Origin: Selaginella moellendorffii
Taxonomy: Eukaryota > Streptophyta > Lycopodiopsida > Selaginellales > Selaginellaceae
Assembly: GCF_000143415.4 (NCBI RefSeq)
Contig: NW_003314281.1
Coordinates: 1,620,983 to 1,684,982 of the forward strand
Direction of reading: 5' to 3'
Length of the DNA stretch: 64,000 nt
Translations under genes and position numbers: made by a program
Part shown: positions 45,701 to 57,729 of the stretch, in pieces
Position numbering within the stretch: the first letter of the stretch is position 1
Layout: every line of letters starts with the position of its first letter
Notes under the pieces: model-generated
Database searches by the model: none
What the model was told of the DNA's origin: nothing
The model's input: the letters and a program-made list of their open reading frames with translations, nothing else

Positions 45701-48700
45701 AGACACGATAAAGCGGAGGTTGATATTCTTTTCGAAATGCTGTCCATATTTTTGGTCCGAACTCGTGTTGATTATACCTTCTTGAAAGAATTCTACATGA
45801 TCGAGGTGAGGTTTTTAACTTGATATGTTCTTCTCAAATTCTTTTCATCAGGTCGGTGAAGGATATACACCCCAGGAGAAAAAAGCTGTTCTGCAACGTT
45901 TTCTTCAAATATTCCAGTCGAAGTCGTTGAAGCAAGAGTCCTTGGTGGTCGCCATGCAAATGCTTATTCTTCCCATGCTAACTCATTCGTTTCAAAACAA
46001 TCAAAGTGCCGACGTTGTCGACCAGCCTATCATCAAGACTATTGTGGACAAGCTGTTGGATCCTCCCGAAGAGGTACTTGTTCTGTGTGAAAGCACTAAT
46101 GTCAGTGGGAATCGCATTTCAGGTCAGCGCTGAATACGATGAGCCTCTTAGGATAGAACTCCTGCAGCTGGCGACGTTGTTGCTGAAGTATCTCCCCCAC
46201 GAACTCGTGACACATCGTAAGGAACTTATCAAGTTTGGCTGGAATCATTTAAAGCGCGAAGACAGTGCAAGCAAGCAATGGGCTTTTGTGAATGTTTGCC
46301 GTTTTCTCGATGCATATCAGGCTCCAGAAAAGATTATCCTTCAGGTACATCACAAGATTGTAAGATTATGCATCGTTTGAACTCTGTCTATTCAGGTTTT
46401 TGTTGCACTATTGCGGACCTGCCAACCGGAGAACAGAAATTTGGCAAGACAGGCGCTTGATATTTTGATGCCAGCTCTTCCTCGCAGACTTCCCTTGGGT
46501 GAACAGAAGATACCTATATGGATACGTTACACTAAGAAGATTCTTGTTGAGGAAGGCCACTCGGTACCAAATCTTATTCACATCTTCCAGCTAATAGTTC
46601 GACACTCGGACCTGTTCTACACTTGCCGGGCGCAGTTTGTACCTCAGATGGTGAACTCCCTGAGCCGCCTTGGGCTCCCTGGAAATCTTCCGATGGAAAA
46701 CCGCAGGCTGGCTATTGACCTTGCTGGACTCGTGGTATCATGGGAAAAACGACGGCAGGGAGAAGCAAAGGCGGTTATGGAAGGAGATCAACCTTTATCT
46801 ACAGATGGTGCGTCATTCTCGTTAGCAGCTACGGACGTAGGAGTTGGCTCAAAGAGACCACCGGAACTACTGTCTTCGGACGAGACCAAGAGAGTAAAGA
46901 GTGAGCCATCACTTTCTGGGATGTCACCTGGTCTGGGATCAAGTACTCCTTCAATACCGAACGTTGGCACGCCAAATTCAATGGGTCAGCCGGATGAGGA
47001 GTTTAAGCCGAACGCTGCAATGGAAGAAATGATCATCAACTTCTTGATAAGGGTAACCAGCTGCATTCTATTGCTTGGTTCTTAGCCTTCTTTGTATCTA
47101 CCAGGTGTCGCTGGTGATGGATCCGAAGGATAAGGAAATGGCAGCGATGTATAAGCAAGCATTGGACCTCCTTACGCAAGCACTGGAAGTGTGGCCTGGT
47201 GCAAATGTGAAGTTTAACTACCTGGAGAAGTTACTGAGCAGCGCTTTACCTCAGACCACAAAGGATCCGTCTACCGCTCTTGTGCAAGGACTTGATGTGA
47301 TGAGTAAAGTCTTGGAAAAGCAGCCTCAACTTTTTATTCGGAACAACGTACAACAGATCATTCAAGTAAGACATATCGCGTTGCTCCTTTACGCTCTAAC
47401 GTATAAAATTTTGAAGGTTTTGGATCCGTCCTTCAATAGCAAACTCGCTGATGTTGGAAGGTCAATCTGTAATGTTTTGAAGCTGGTGTTCAACGCCTTC
47501 CCCTCTGATTCCCTCAGTAACCCACAAGATGTAAGGCTTCTGCATCAGAAGGTGGAAGAGCTGTTACAAAAGCACTTACAAGCTGTAACTGCGACCCCGT
47601 CTACTCTTGAACCTCGCTCTGCAAACGTTACTATCAGTTTCTTATTGGCATTGCTCAATACGCTCAGTGAAGGAAACCGAAGTTACTTGGACCGCTACTT
47701 GACTCACATAGTTCGCGTGTTTCAGCGTCTCGCACGGGACATGACCAACAGCTCGGGTGCACTTGCCCGACAGGTTGAAATTGATTAAATTTTCTATGTT
47801 TTCTAAACAGATCTTACAGGGTCATCGAGTCGATCAAGAGGCTGCGGCAGGCATGAACGTCAGCAACGTTCGCTCTCTTTTAAAGCTTATCAGTGGCAGA
47901 GTTCTGCTAGTACCTGAGTGCAAACGACTTTGCTCACAGACGATTCATATGATTCTGTCTGAGAAAGGAACGGATCCAAGCGTACTTCTTACCATCCTCG
48001 ACGTTATTATTGAGTGGATAGAGAACGACTTTCGAGCCTCTGGTTCCGGTGCGTCCGTGGGGGTGTTGAACACGAAGGATGTCCTGACTTTCCTACAGCG
48101 TCTTGCTCAAGCCGAGAAAAATATGACTGGTTCTGCTTTAGACGAATGGGATTCGAAGTTTTTAGCGTTGCTATATCGGTTATGTTCGGACGCATCCAAG
48201 TAAGAGGTTTCCTTGCCGTGTTTGATAAAAATGCTAACTAACATACAATTTGTGCAGGTATCCACTGTCTGTGAGGCACGAGATTTTCGTAAAAGTTGAG
48301 AAGCAGTTTTTATTGGGACTAAGGGCCAGAGATCCGGACATGCGGCAGAAATTTTTCTTACTCTACCACGAATCTATTGCGAAGACGCTTTTCACACGCT
48401 TGCAGTACATTATTCAGAATCAGGAATGGGAAGCATTAAGCGACGTGTTCTGGCTAAAGCAAGGCTTGGACCTTCTACTGGCTATTCTTGTGGAGAACGA
48501 TCCAATCACGCTTGCTCCCAATGCCGCACAAGTACCTCCGCTTATGCCGTCCGGAGGAGTTCCCGACAGGCCTGGAATGCAGCAACAGGCTGACACACCA
48601 GATGAAGCGCCTCTCTCTTTTATAGGCATCGTGAACAAGCATGCAAAGTTTTTGACGGAGAATAAACTTCAGGTTTGATATGAATTTCTAAGTTTTCGTC

Positions 48701-51700
48701 GACATCTTACTTGTCTATGGTTTTAGGTGGAGGATCTTATTGTCTCTTTACGGGAACTTGCAAATACCGATTCACATGTGGCGTATCATATGTGGGTTCT
48801 GGTCTTCCCGATAGTCTGGGCCACCTTGCTGAAGGACGAGCAAGTGATGCTAGCAAAGCCTATGATTACTTTTCTCTCCAAAGACTACCATAGCAAGCAG
48901 CTGGATAAGAGGCCAAACGTGATACAGGCACTGTTGGAAGGGCTGTCTTTGAGTCAACCGCAGCCAAAGATTCCAAGCGAGCTTATCAGATTCTTGGGAA
49001 AGACGTACAACGCGTGGCATATTGCGATATCTTTGCTCGAGAGTCACGTCATGTTGTTCCCGACAGAATCTCGCTGCTTCGACGCTTTGGCTGAACTCTA
49101 CAGAATGCTCGACGAAGAAGACGTTCGTTATGGCTTGTGGAAAAGGCGGACGATTACCAACGACACCAAAGCGGGATTGTCTCTAGTTCAGCATGGGTTG
49201 TGGCAGAGGGCACAGGATCTCTTTTACCAGGCTATGAGCAAGGCAACTCAGGGATCTTACAGCAATTCCGTCTCCAAAGCTGAGATGTGTCTCTGGGAGG
49301 AGCAGTGGATATCCTGCGCTCGGAGACTTAATCAGTGGGACATCCTCGCAGACTTTGGTAAAAGTGTTGAGAACTACGAGATTCTCCTCGACTGCCTTTG
49401 GAAGTCTCCAGATTGGGCGCATCTTAAAGACGTTTTGCCGAAGGCGCAGGTGGAAGAAACACCTAAGCTGCGGATGGTTCAAACTTATGTCGCACTTCAT
49501 GAAGGCAGCATGAACGGTGTGACTGAGGCGGATATGAGAGTCGTTCAGGGTGTGGATCTTGCACTCCAGAACTGGTGGCAATTACCTGAGATGTCAGTTC
49601 AGTCGCACGTTCCACTATTACAGCAGTTTCAGCAACTGGTCGAGCTCCAGGAATCAACAAGAATACTACTAGAACTGGGAAACGCAAACAAGCAACAACC
49701 GGCAGGGTCCGGACAGCTGCAAGGAGGTGCAGGCATGTATGCGGATCTTAAAGACATTTTAGAAACTTGGAGGCTCAGGATTCCGAACGATTGGGACGAG
49801 TTAACGGTCTGGAATGATTTGATGATATGGAGGAATCACATGTACAATCTTGTGATCAACGCGTTCAAGGCGCTGCAAGAGACAAATCCGCAGTTACACC
49901 AGCTTGGTTTCAGAGACAAAGCTTGGAGCGTCAACAAACTTGCATACGTTGCTCGGAAACAAGGTTTGCACGAAGTCTGCGTTACTGTTTTGAACAAAAT
50001 GTACGGCTTCCTTACTATGGAAGTTCAGGTCGGTATTTTTCTTATTGCTGTTGTAGTATTTATAGTATGGCATCTTCTCATGCAGGAAGCGTTCGTTAAA
50101 ATAAGAGAACAAGCGAAGGCATACCTTGACATGAAAGGCGAACTAATCACTGGACTTAATCTGATCAACACAACGAATTTGGAGTATTTTCCGAATCAAC
50201 ACAAGGCTGAAATCTTCCGCTTGAAAGGAGAGTTTTTGCAGAAGATGAATGACAGTGAGACCGCCAACCAGGTTTTCTCTACGGCCATTTCTTTGTTCAA
50301 GCATCTTCCAAAGGGATGGATAAGCTGGGGAAATCATTGCGATCAGGTTAGTTAGGAGCGTGATTTTGTGCTAGGGCCCAGCTCACTGAGAAATCCGTTT
50401 GCAGGTTTACAAAGAAACCGGCGAAGACTTGTGGCTGGAGTACGCAGTGAGCTGTTTCTTGCAAGGTATCAAGTATGGAAGCTCGTATGGTCGGAGCTAT
50501 CTTGCCAGGGTGCTTTATCTGCTGAGCTTCGATAACCAAAATGGAACCGTCGGTAAAGCATTCGAAAAGTACGGGGACCAGATAACTCACTGGGTCTGGA
50601 TTCCGTGGATACCTCAGCTTCTACTTTCTCTGGAGAGACCCGAGGCATCGCATTGCAAGAATGTTCTGTCGAAGCTGGTCGCACTTTTTCCGCAGGTGAG
50701 TTTAGTAATTGCCCTTCGATTATTTGGGAACTTATTGTTGTATGCCCTTTCGGATTGCAGGCCTTGTACTATTGGCTTCGGACTCATCTCTTGGAACGTA
50801 GAGACATTGCGACGAAGTCGGATGCTGTGAAAGGGTCACAAACACGTGCTCAAGCTGCTGTAGCTGCGGTTGCTGCTAATCCGGACGCGTCTGGTACTAC
50901 TACTAATTCTGAAGGCCCCCAAGGCTCGCAGACCCCCGCGCCGCAACCTCAAAATGGAAGTGCTGATACGACACCGCAAGAAGCTGGAGGGTCCGACGGT
51001 AATGCAACTGCGTCTGCAGATACTTCACAGTCAACAAACGCCGCTGACCAGCTTGCCATGCTACGTCGAAGCCACTGGGCCACGGCTGTCAGCTCATTTG
51101 AAGCTGCAAGGGAGATCATGGACATGCTGAGGCTAAAACACAACAATCTCGCGGCGGAGATGGAGGTACATGATATTTACTCTGCTTCATTTGTCACCGG
51201 CATCGTTGTTTCCAGGTTATGTTAACCGAAGTCGGAGCACGTTTTGTTCCTTTGCCAGAGGAAAGATTGCTAGCAGTTGTTCACGCCTTGCTTCATCGCT
51301 GCTACAAATTTCCCACTGCGACCACCTCTGAAGTCCCTCCGTCCCTGAAGAAAGAGCTTGCTGGCGTTTGCAAAGCTTGCTTTTCGTCTGATACCGTGGC
51401 AAAGCACACGGACTTCGTCAACGAGTACAAAAGAGGTTTTGAACGCGACCTTGATCCAGAAAGCACAGGAACATTTCCGGCCACTCTAGCCGAGCTGACT
51501 GACCGCTTGAAGCATTGGAAGAGTGTCCTCCAGTCCAATGTTGAGGATAGACTTCCAGCGGTATTGAAGCTTGAGGAAGAGAGCAGACAACTTAGAGAGT
51601 TCCACGTCTTGGACATTGAAGTTCCAGGACAGTATTTCAACGATAAGGTAAGCTAGCAGAGCTTGTGTATGTTTTTCTACTGATAATTTGGCTTCTTTAA

Positions 51701-53089
51701 CCTGCAGGAAGTAGCACCTGATCATACAGTGAAGCTAGACAGGATTGGAGCGGACGTTCCGATTGTTCGTAGACATGGAAGCAGTCACCGAAGGCTAACT
51801 ATGATCGGAAGTGACGGCTCTCAGCGACATTTCCTAGTGCAGACGTCTCTGACCCCGAGCGCGAGAAGCGACGAGCGGATGGTGCAGCTATTCAGGGTTT
51901 TAAATCGACTCTTTGACAAGCACAAAGAGTCAAGGCGCAGGCATCTGGCATTCCATACGCCCATCATCGTCCCTGTTTGGCCTCAGGTATGTTTTCAATC
52001 CCTCTCCATATTTTTATCGCTAAACTAAGATTCTTCAGCAGGTCCGATTGGTGGAGGAGGATCTTATGTACAGCACCTTTGGCGAGGTGTATGAGATCAA
52101 CTGTGCGAGATATGGACGCGAAGCCGATGTTCCTATCACGCATTTCAAGGAGCACTTGAACCAGACCATCACAGGACAGATGAGCCCAGAAGCCGTGCTG
52201 GAGCTTCGGCTAAACACGTACAATGAGATCATCACCTCGCTTGTCAACGAGAACGTCTTCTCGCAGTTTATGTACAAGACACTTCCGAGCTCCAACCATC
52301 TGTGGACGTTCAAGAAGCAGTTTGCTGTCCAGTTGGCCTTGTCTGGCTTCATGTCCTACATGCTGCAAATAGGTGGCCGGTCTCCAAACAAGATCCTATT
52401 TGCAAAGAACACGGGCAAGGTTTTCCAGAATGACTTCCATCCCGGTATGCTCTCTTGCTCTTCTGGATCCTCTTCTGAGTTGTTTATACCTTACAGCCTA
52501 CGACATCAATGGCATGATCGAGTTTGCTGAGCCGGTTCCATTCAGGCTCACTCGCAACCTGCAGACTTTCTTTACTCCCTTTGGAGTCGAGGGCCTTTTC
52601 GTGTCCGCAATGTGTGCGGCAGCACAGTCGGTGACAGCACCCAAGGTCAGCAGAGAAGCAGCCTCTTTCGTTTTTCATTCCAACTGATGAGCTTTTGTAT
52701 CGCTGCAGAACCAACACCTTCAAAACCACCTGGCGATGTTCTTCAGGGACGAACTTATTTCCTGGTCGTGGCGCCGTCCACCGGGAATGCCCAACGCTGC
52801 TGTGGGTGGCATCTCCCCCACGGAGCTCAAGCAGAAGGTGACCGCAAACGTGGACCAGGTGCTCGCTCGCGTCAAGGGCATCGCTCCACAAACATACCCC
52901 GAAGAGGTAAGTGAGCGAGAGCAGTCCTTGTGTTTGTGGAAGCTCACAGCGGTTTGTTTTGTTTCCCAGGACGAGAATTCCAGCGAGCCACCTGTGTCTG
53001 TGCAAGCAGCAGTGGCAGAGCTTGTGGAAGCAGCGTTGCGGCCAAAGAACTTGTGTATGATGGATCCTACTTGGCATCCCTGGTTCTAA
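39746..53089 (+). CDS. TRA1: TRRAP/Tra1-type pseudokinase, full length, 36 exons
   Basis: The largest gene here. I placed 36 exons with GT-AG introns; the frame closes at 3822 residues, close to human TRRAP and yeast Tra1. Main blocks: 39746-39803, 39857-40233, 40293-40658, small exons to 41930, 41978-43204, 43258-44238, small exons to 46344, 46396-47052, small exons to 48672, 48727-50028, small exons to 52906 and 52970-53089. Tra1 is the activator-binding scaffold of the SAGA and NuA4 histone acetyltransferase complexes. Most of the protein is helical HEAT/TPR-like repeat, followed by a FAT region, a PI3K-like domain and a FATC end (LCMMDPTWHPWF). The kinase-like domain (about 52042-52645) lacks HRD- and DFG-type motifs; KILFAKNTGKVFQNDFHPAY lies where they belong, so it is a pseudokinase like other TRRAPs. 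A 12-alanine tract occurs at about residues 168-179. Confidence 0.95.
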
Positions 53090-53278
53090 GCGAATTTTAC
53101 ATAGAATTTCACTTGTATATGCTCACATCCTCCTAGGTTGATGTTGTCTAATTCCATGTGCTAATCATATCCTGCAAAAAAGAATTTGTTTTCGGTTTTA
53201 TAACGAATTCTGGTTTTCATTCCATTTTTTCGTGTCTCATATACAAAATTTGTAGTACTACATATAGTGTATGTTCTG

Positions 53279-54175
53279 TTACAAAGTTCTTTGCTTCTTT
53301 TCAACTGGACCAGTTCTGTCAGTATTCTCCACGACCCACGGGTGACGGATTACCTCCTCCACCGTTAGCCTTTGCTCTGGATTGACCTTCAACATTCCCA
53401 AGATGAGCTCCCTCGCCTCTTTGGACACACCCCCGCCCCACTTCAATGCCCGTTCCACCTCTGCATCCCCAGCACTTTTGAGAAAGCATTCCACATCAAA
53501 AACATTAGAGAACACCCCCCACCCAGTGACAAGCTCGTACGCAATCAACCCTAGCCCCCACAAGTCCACAGCTTTGGTGTAGTAAAACGGCCAGCCATCC
53601 TTGCCAGCCCTGAGCACATCCGGGGATATATATCCATTGGTGCCACAGTTCTCGTGCATGTCCTCAGCCACGTCTGTGGCGAGCCCAAAGTCAGCCAGCT
53701 TCACCTCATAAGGTGGCAACAGCCTGGTGAGCAAAACGTTGTCCAGCTTCACGTCCCTGTGCACCACTCCGAGCGAGTGCACCCGTTCTAGTGCCTCAGC
53801 CAGGCTCTTGACCACAAACGCTGCCTCTTGCTCCTCCATCTTCCCGCCAGCTTTATGAAGCCTCTCGCTCAGCGTGCATGAGCCTAGCTCCAAAATTAGG
53901 GTTCCCCACCATCGGCCACCTTTGAACTTGCGATCCTCCTCAAGCACCACGTCGTAGAGCTGTATTGTCCCTTGGCAGCCGGCTAGCTTGAGCATGACCC
54001 GGAGCTCCCTCTGCGCCGCCTCTGGTAGTGACTTTGCAGCTAAGAGCTTGCTCCCCATGACCAGGTGAACCGTGCCTTGCCCTCCACTCCCGAGCTCCAT
54101 AACCACTCGATAAAGCTTCTTCAATGCTGGCAGCTCCACAACTTTGCCACTCTCGACTTCCCTCCAAATTGTCAT
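53279..54175 (-). CDS. Serine/threonine protein kinase, small CAMK/PEPC-kinase-like
   Basis: A single exon, 298 residues, almost only a kinase domain. The ATP loop LGSGGQGTV is at 28-36, ATP lysine K48 in LLAAKSL, the helix-C glutamate probably E57, the catalytic loop HRDVKLDN at 139-146 and the metal motif DFG at 162-164. The activation segment ends GTNGYISPDV, where SPD replaces the usual APE. No regulatory EF hands, membrane segment or long tail are present. This size and layout resemble phosphoenolpyruvate carboxylase kinases and related calcium-independent members of the CDPK group, but the assignment is tentative. The stop codon is 190 bp from that of TRRAP, convergent. A telo-box (AAACCCT, 54194-54200) lies about 20 bp upstream of the start. 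Confidence 0.85.
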   Translation of the reverse strand: MTIWREVESGKVVELPALKKLYRVVMELGSGGQGTVHLVMGSKLLAAKSLPEAAQRELRVMLKLAGCQGTIQLYDVVLEEDRKFKGGRWWGTLILELGSCTLSERLHKAGGKMEEQEAAFVVKSLAEALERVHSLGVVHRDVKLDNVLLTRLLPPYEVKLADFGLATDVAEDMHENCGTNGYISPDVLRAGKDGWPFYYTKAVDLWGLGLIAYELVTGWGVFSNVFDVECFLKSAGDAEVERALKWGGGVSKEARELILGMLKVNPEQRLTVEEVIRHPWVVENTDRTGPVEKKQRTL

Positions 54176-54253
54176 GAGCGGTCACAAAGCCCTAAACCCT
54201 TTAGATAAGTTTTATATATTAAAAAGGTAATCTCTTTCTTAGTCTCAAAGAGT

Positions 54254-55555
54254 TCAAAGAGTGGAGAGCTGTTTCACGTTAATGGGGTAACTGTCTTGCA
54301 CAGATCCTTCCCAGAATCTGTCCGCCAACTCGCCATAGACTCTTGAGCTCGGATGAAACTCGTCCCAGTACACATAACTCGAGGTGTCATCGCAGGTGGT
54401 GACGTTTCTCAGGCAGAAAACGATGGCACCATTCTTGCCGATTCCGCTGCAGCAAGCTTGGTCACCAACCTTGTATCCTGAAGATCAACATGTCATCTTT
54501 TTCTAAAGCTTGCCAAGAAGAAGAAAAATGGTTTACCGTGAGCGGCCGGGTTCCGGACAAGATCAAGAACGTAGTCGAACGAGTTTGCAAAGACAATGTG
54601 CGACCCGGGAAGAGATGAGCTCCACTTTACGACGCTGGCCTTGAGATCCGCATTGAATCGAGCGGCGGCGTCGTTAAGGAAATCCACGCACTTGCCCTTC
54701 TTGGCAACGTTGTATCGCAGCAAGTTGATGGGACTACAACCCAGAGCCGTGAGAGAAGCAAGGACGAACTTGCGGCCGCCGGATCCATGCAGCCTCTGGA
54801 GTTGCTTGTGGTACTCGGCGAGGAGGAGAGATTGAAAGCGCTCGGGAGTGTATCGGACGGCCAGGGGCGAGGCCGGGAGGAGGTAATAGTTGTTGACAAG
54901 ATCATTGCTGCCCACGGTGATGTAGTAAATCGCTTGGGACGAGAGCTCCCGGGCTCGCTTGGATCCAAGCTTGGCGGTGATGTTGTTGTCCAGAACGTTT
55001 TGGAAGTGATCGACTTGGGCTGGAAGAGAGAAATGCTGGCCCTGCTTGGACAATGAATTCAATGGTAAATGATAAAAGAAGTTCTTATGAAACTCTTACA
55101 AAGACGAGGCCTGTTGACTCGAGCAATCCAGATCCAGCGGATGCGAAGTTTACACCCTGCAAAACATTGTCATTCGCAGAAACGTATGCTGGAGCTAGAT
55201 CAAGTCCCAAGCGCGATGCTGGATATCACCAAATCAAAAGCAAACGAGCGCTCTTTATAAGTTAGATCAATGACAAAACTTTTGGAAGATCACAAAAAAC
55301 ATTACCCAAGAAGTCTGGAACAAGCCGTCCATTAGCAAATCTTCCAGTTGGACGCTGGCTCTGATCAAAGTCCTTGCCATAGGGGGGGAAGTTTGCTTGT
55401 GCCAGAGTGATTAGAGCATTGTTGTTTCCAGCATCCACCATGGAGTCTCCAAAAACGAACAACGCTGGAACTTTGGCTTGAGCTTCAGATGTTACCAGTG
55501 ATAGCACTATAACCATGGTGGCGATCAAAGCCATAGAAACTTCTAGCCTGACCAT
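54254..55555 (-). CDS. GDSL esterase/lipase, secreted (first of tandem pair)
   Basis: Four exons on the minus strand: 55555-55306, 55218-55100, 55041-54537 and 54477-54254, 365 residues. The signal peptide is [20 protein letters not shown]. Block I is [14 protein letters not shown] with the nucleophile Ser38. The oxyanion Asn is in [11 protein letters not shown], and the catalytic Asp and His are in YWDEFHPSS. Such secreted plant enzymes hydrolyse lipid or phenolic esters or act in cutin formation; the substrate is unknown. I took the start with the best signal peptide; an in-frame ATG at 55600 would add 15 residues. The next gene is a paralog whose intron after exon 3 is missing here, where exons 3 and 4 are fused. 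Confidence 0.9.
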
Positions 55556-55987
55556 TTTGTAAAACTCTATGGAGGAGCTAAAAACCCATTCACCAAACAT
55601 TCACTCGCTCCGATTCGAGACCATCTTTTTTATGCTTGGAGCGCTCATATAAATGCCGGGCTATGGAAAAGCGTGTAGATGGAAGCGACCCAAAAAGAGA
55701 AAAAGCTACAAAGAAGCTCAAGAACAACTTGATTTTCGCTAGAGACTGACAAGGAGGACAAAAATTTCAAGCAAGCACTGTGCTAGAACTAAATGCTGCG
55801 AAAGAGAAGAAAATAATGGCAGCTTTGGCTTCCGTTAGGAAGATGGTCGACTTCGTCCACCAAACCCAGGCAGCATTAAAACTTTCGACGTCTGGTGGAT
55901 GGATCTGGCTGTGGAAACATTTATTCCTTGATCTTATTTTTTTGCCTTGAATCGCTGGAACAATATCGCTGGAACAACGTCGCAGCC
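55556..55987. other. Spacer between the GDSL genes
   Basis: 432 bp with the promoter of GDSL 1 and the 3' end of GDSL 2. The minus-strand open frame 55767-56183 is largely an out-of-frame shadow of the last GDSL 2 exon. Nothing else seen. Confidence 0.5.
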
Positions 55988-57288
55988 TCAAAGGATTTGC
56001 TGGATGTTCATGGGATAAATCTCGTCCTTGCCACCGCTCCAAAAATTTCGAGCCAGGATCTCGTAGACTCTGCTGCTCGGGTGGAACTCGTCCCAGTAGA
56101 CATACCTCGAGGGGTCTTTGCACGAGGGAACGTCTGGGAGGCAGAAAACAATGGCCCCGTTCTTGCCGATTCCACTGCAGCATGCCTTATCACCTTCGTC
56201 GAATCCTGTGATCTCGAAACTTTCAAGGAGCGAAAACCAAAAAAAAGAAACGAAAACTTTGTCACGTACCATTTGCAAGCGGATTCAAGGCCGCCTTGTA
56301 GACCATGTCGTAGCAATTGCCGTGGAGGAGCTTGATTCCTGGCAAGCTTTCTCTCAGCTCGCTGAGCATGGATTCCACGGCCTTGTTGTACAACTTTGCT
56401 GCATCGTTTGGCTCCGCAGCACACTCGCCTGGCTTCTTGATGAGGTATTTGAGAAGATTGATGGGACTACAGCCGAGTGCCGTGAGTGATGCAATCACAA
56501 ATCTCCTCGCTCCTTCACCATATAATGTCTGGAAGTGAGAATCACGACTTTCAGTGCTGGACAATTTTTTTTGAATCTACCTTGATTTGCTCCCTGAAAA
56601 CTACGATGAGGGAGTCTTGGAACTCTTGAGGCGATTGCGTTCTCAGCGGAGCCCCGGGGAGGAGGTAGTAATTGTTAACCAGATCGTTGCTGCCAACTGT
56701 GATGTAGTAAATGGCTTTGGAGACCATGCGGGAGGCCGATTCCGGGCCGAGTTTCTTCACAAGCCTTGCATGGACTTCCTTGAAGCTCGCAACCTGCTTT
56801 GGAAGCGGAATGTGTTCTCCCTGGAGGTAATTGACGATTGAGACAAGAACAAACCAGTAACACAACAAGAGCTCACTTACAAACACATTCCCAGAGGCTG
56901 GAAGCAGGCCCGCTCCAGATGATGCAAAATTCAGCCCGTGGTCGATGTTGTCTCCCGCCGAGAGATACGTCTCCGGGAACGGAAGTCCAAGGAATGATGC
57001 TGAAAGCTCGAGAAAACATATAAGCGGCAAACAACAGTGACAGAGAAACTCACCAATGAAGTCTGGGACCAGCCTTCCATTTGCAAATCGACCTGTTGGC
57101 TTATGCGTGTCGAAGTCTCTGCCGTAAGGTAGAAAATTGGCCTTGGCCAACGATTGGAGGTTGTTGTTGTTCCCTGAATCCACTAAAGAGTCCCCGAAAA
57201 CAAAAACTGCCGATACATCGTAGTTGCTAGCCAGTGCCGAGCTAAAAGAAAAGAGAAGAAATGAGACGATGCACAGGTATGGAGCCAT
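55988..57288 (-). CDS. GDSL esterase/lipase, secreted (second of tandem pair)
   Basis: Five exons on the minus strand: 57288-57054, 56999-56881, 56820-56581, 56528-56270 and 56205-55988, 356 residues. The signal peptide is MAPYLCIVSFLLFSFSSALA. Block I is FVFGDSLVDSGNNN with Ser34. [19 protein letters not shown] matches block III, and [14 protein letters not shown] carries the catalytic Asp and His. It shares exon sizes (119-bp exon 2) and the first intron positions with GDSL 1 but has one more intron. Tandem duplication is therefore old enough for an intron change. A spliced leader with an in-frame upstream ATG at 57463-57465 is possible; it would place MVHSCFIQSK and nine further residues ahead of the signal peptide. 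Confidence 0.9.
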
Positions 57289-57729
57289 CGTCTCTTCTTC
57301 AGCCCAACTGCGATCCTACAAAAAGCAGCTACTGTCAAATGCAAGAGGTCTAGACTTCTAGTTAAGACAAATGCCCCAACTGTCCTCCAGAAACTTTATA
57401 GACTTTGTGCAGAATCTTGAACTTTGAGATCTCACCTTACTCTGTATGAAACAGCTGTGAACCATCAAGGCCCTTTTGCCCGAGTGGTCATCCCCAGTTG
57501 CTGATGCTGCTGTGGTTGTGGAAAAGCTGCAACAAAGAAGCGTCGCATGAGTTAGCCAAGTTGAAAGGTCACCTTATTTAGTTTCAGTGCTTGTGTTGAT
57601 CCACGTAAAGTGAGTACGAATATCTGAAACGGGGTGAATGATACTTTTTCTATAAACATTGTCTCTCTGCAACGACAACTGAATTAAATAGTGTAAAAAC
57701 AGTTCAACAATTGAGGTAGGAAGAACTTT
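57289..57729 (-). promoter_or_regulatory. Leader and promoter of GDSL 2, possible 5' UTR intron 57316-57435
   Basis: On the minus strand a donor (AGTAAG|GTGAGATC, exon edge 57436) and an acceptor (TTTTTGTAG|GATCG, exon edge 57315) would remove 120 bp just ahead of the GDSL 2 start. No other gene is visible before the SR gene's stop at 57730. Confidence 0.4.

Noticed and set aside
55767-56183. 138-codon minus-strand protein between the GDSL genes
   Set aside because: Mostly a frame-shifted reading of the last GDSL 2 exon plus spacer.
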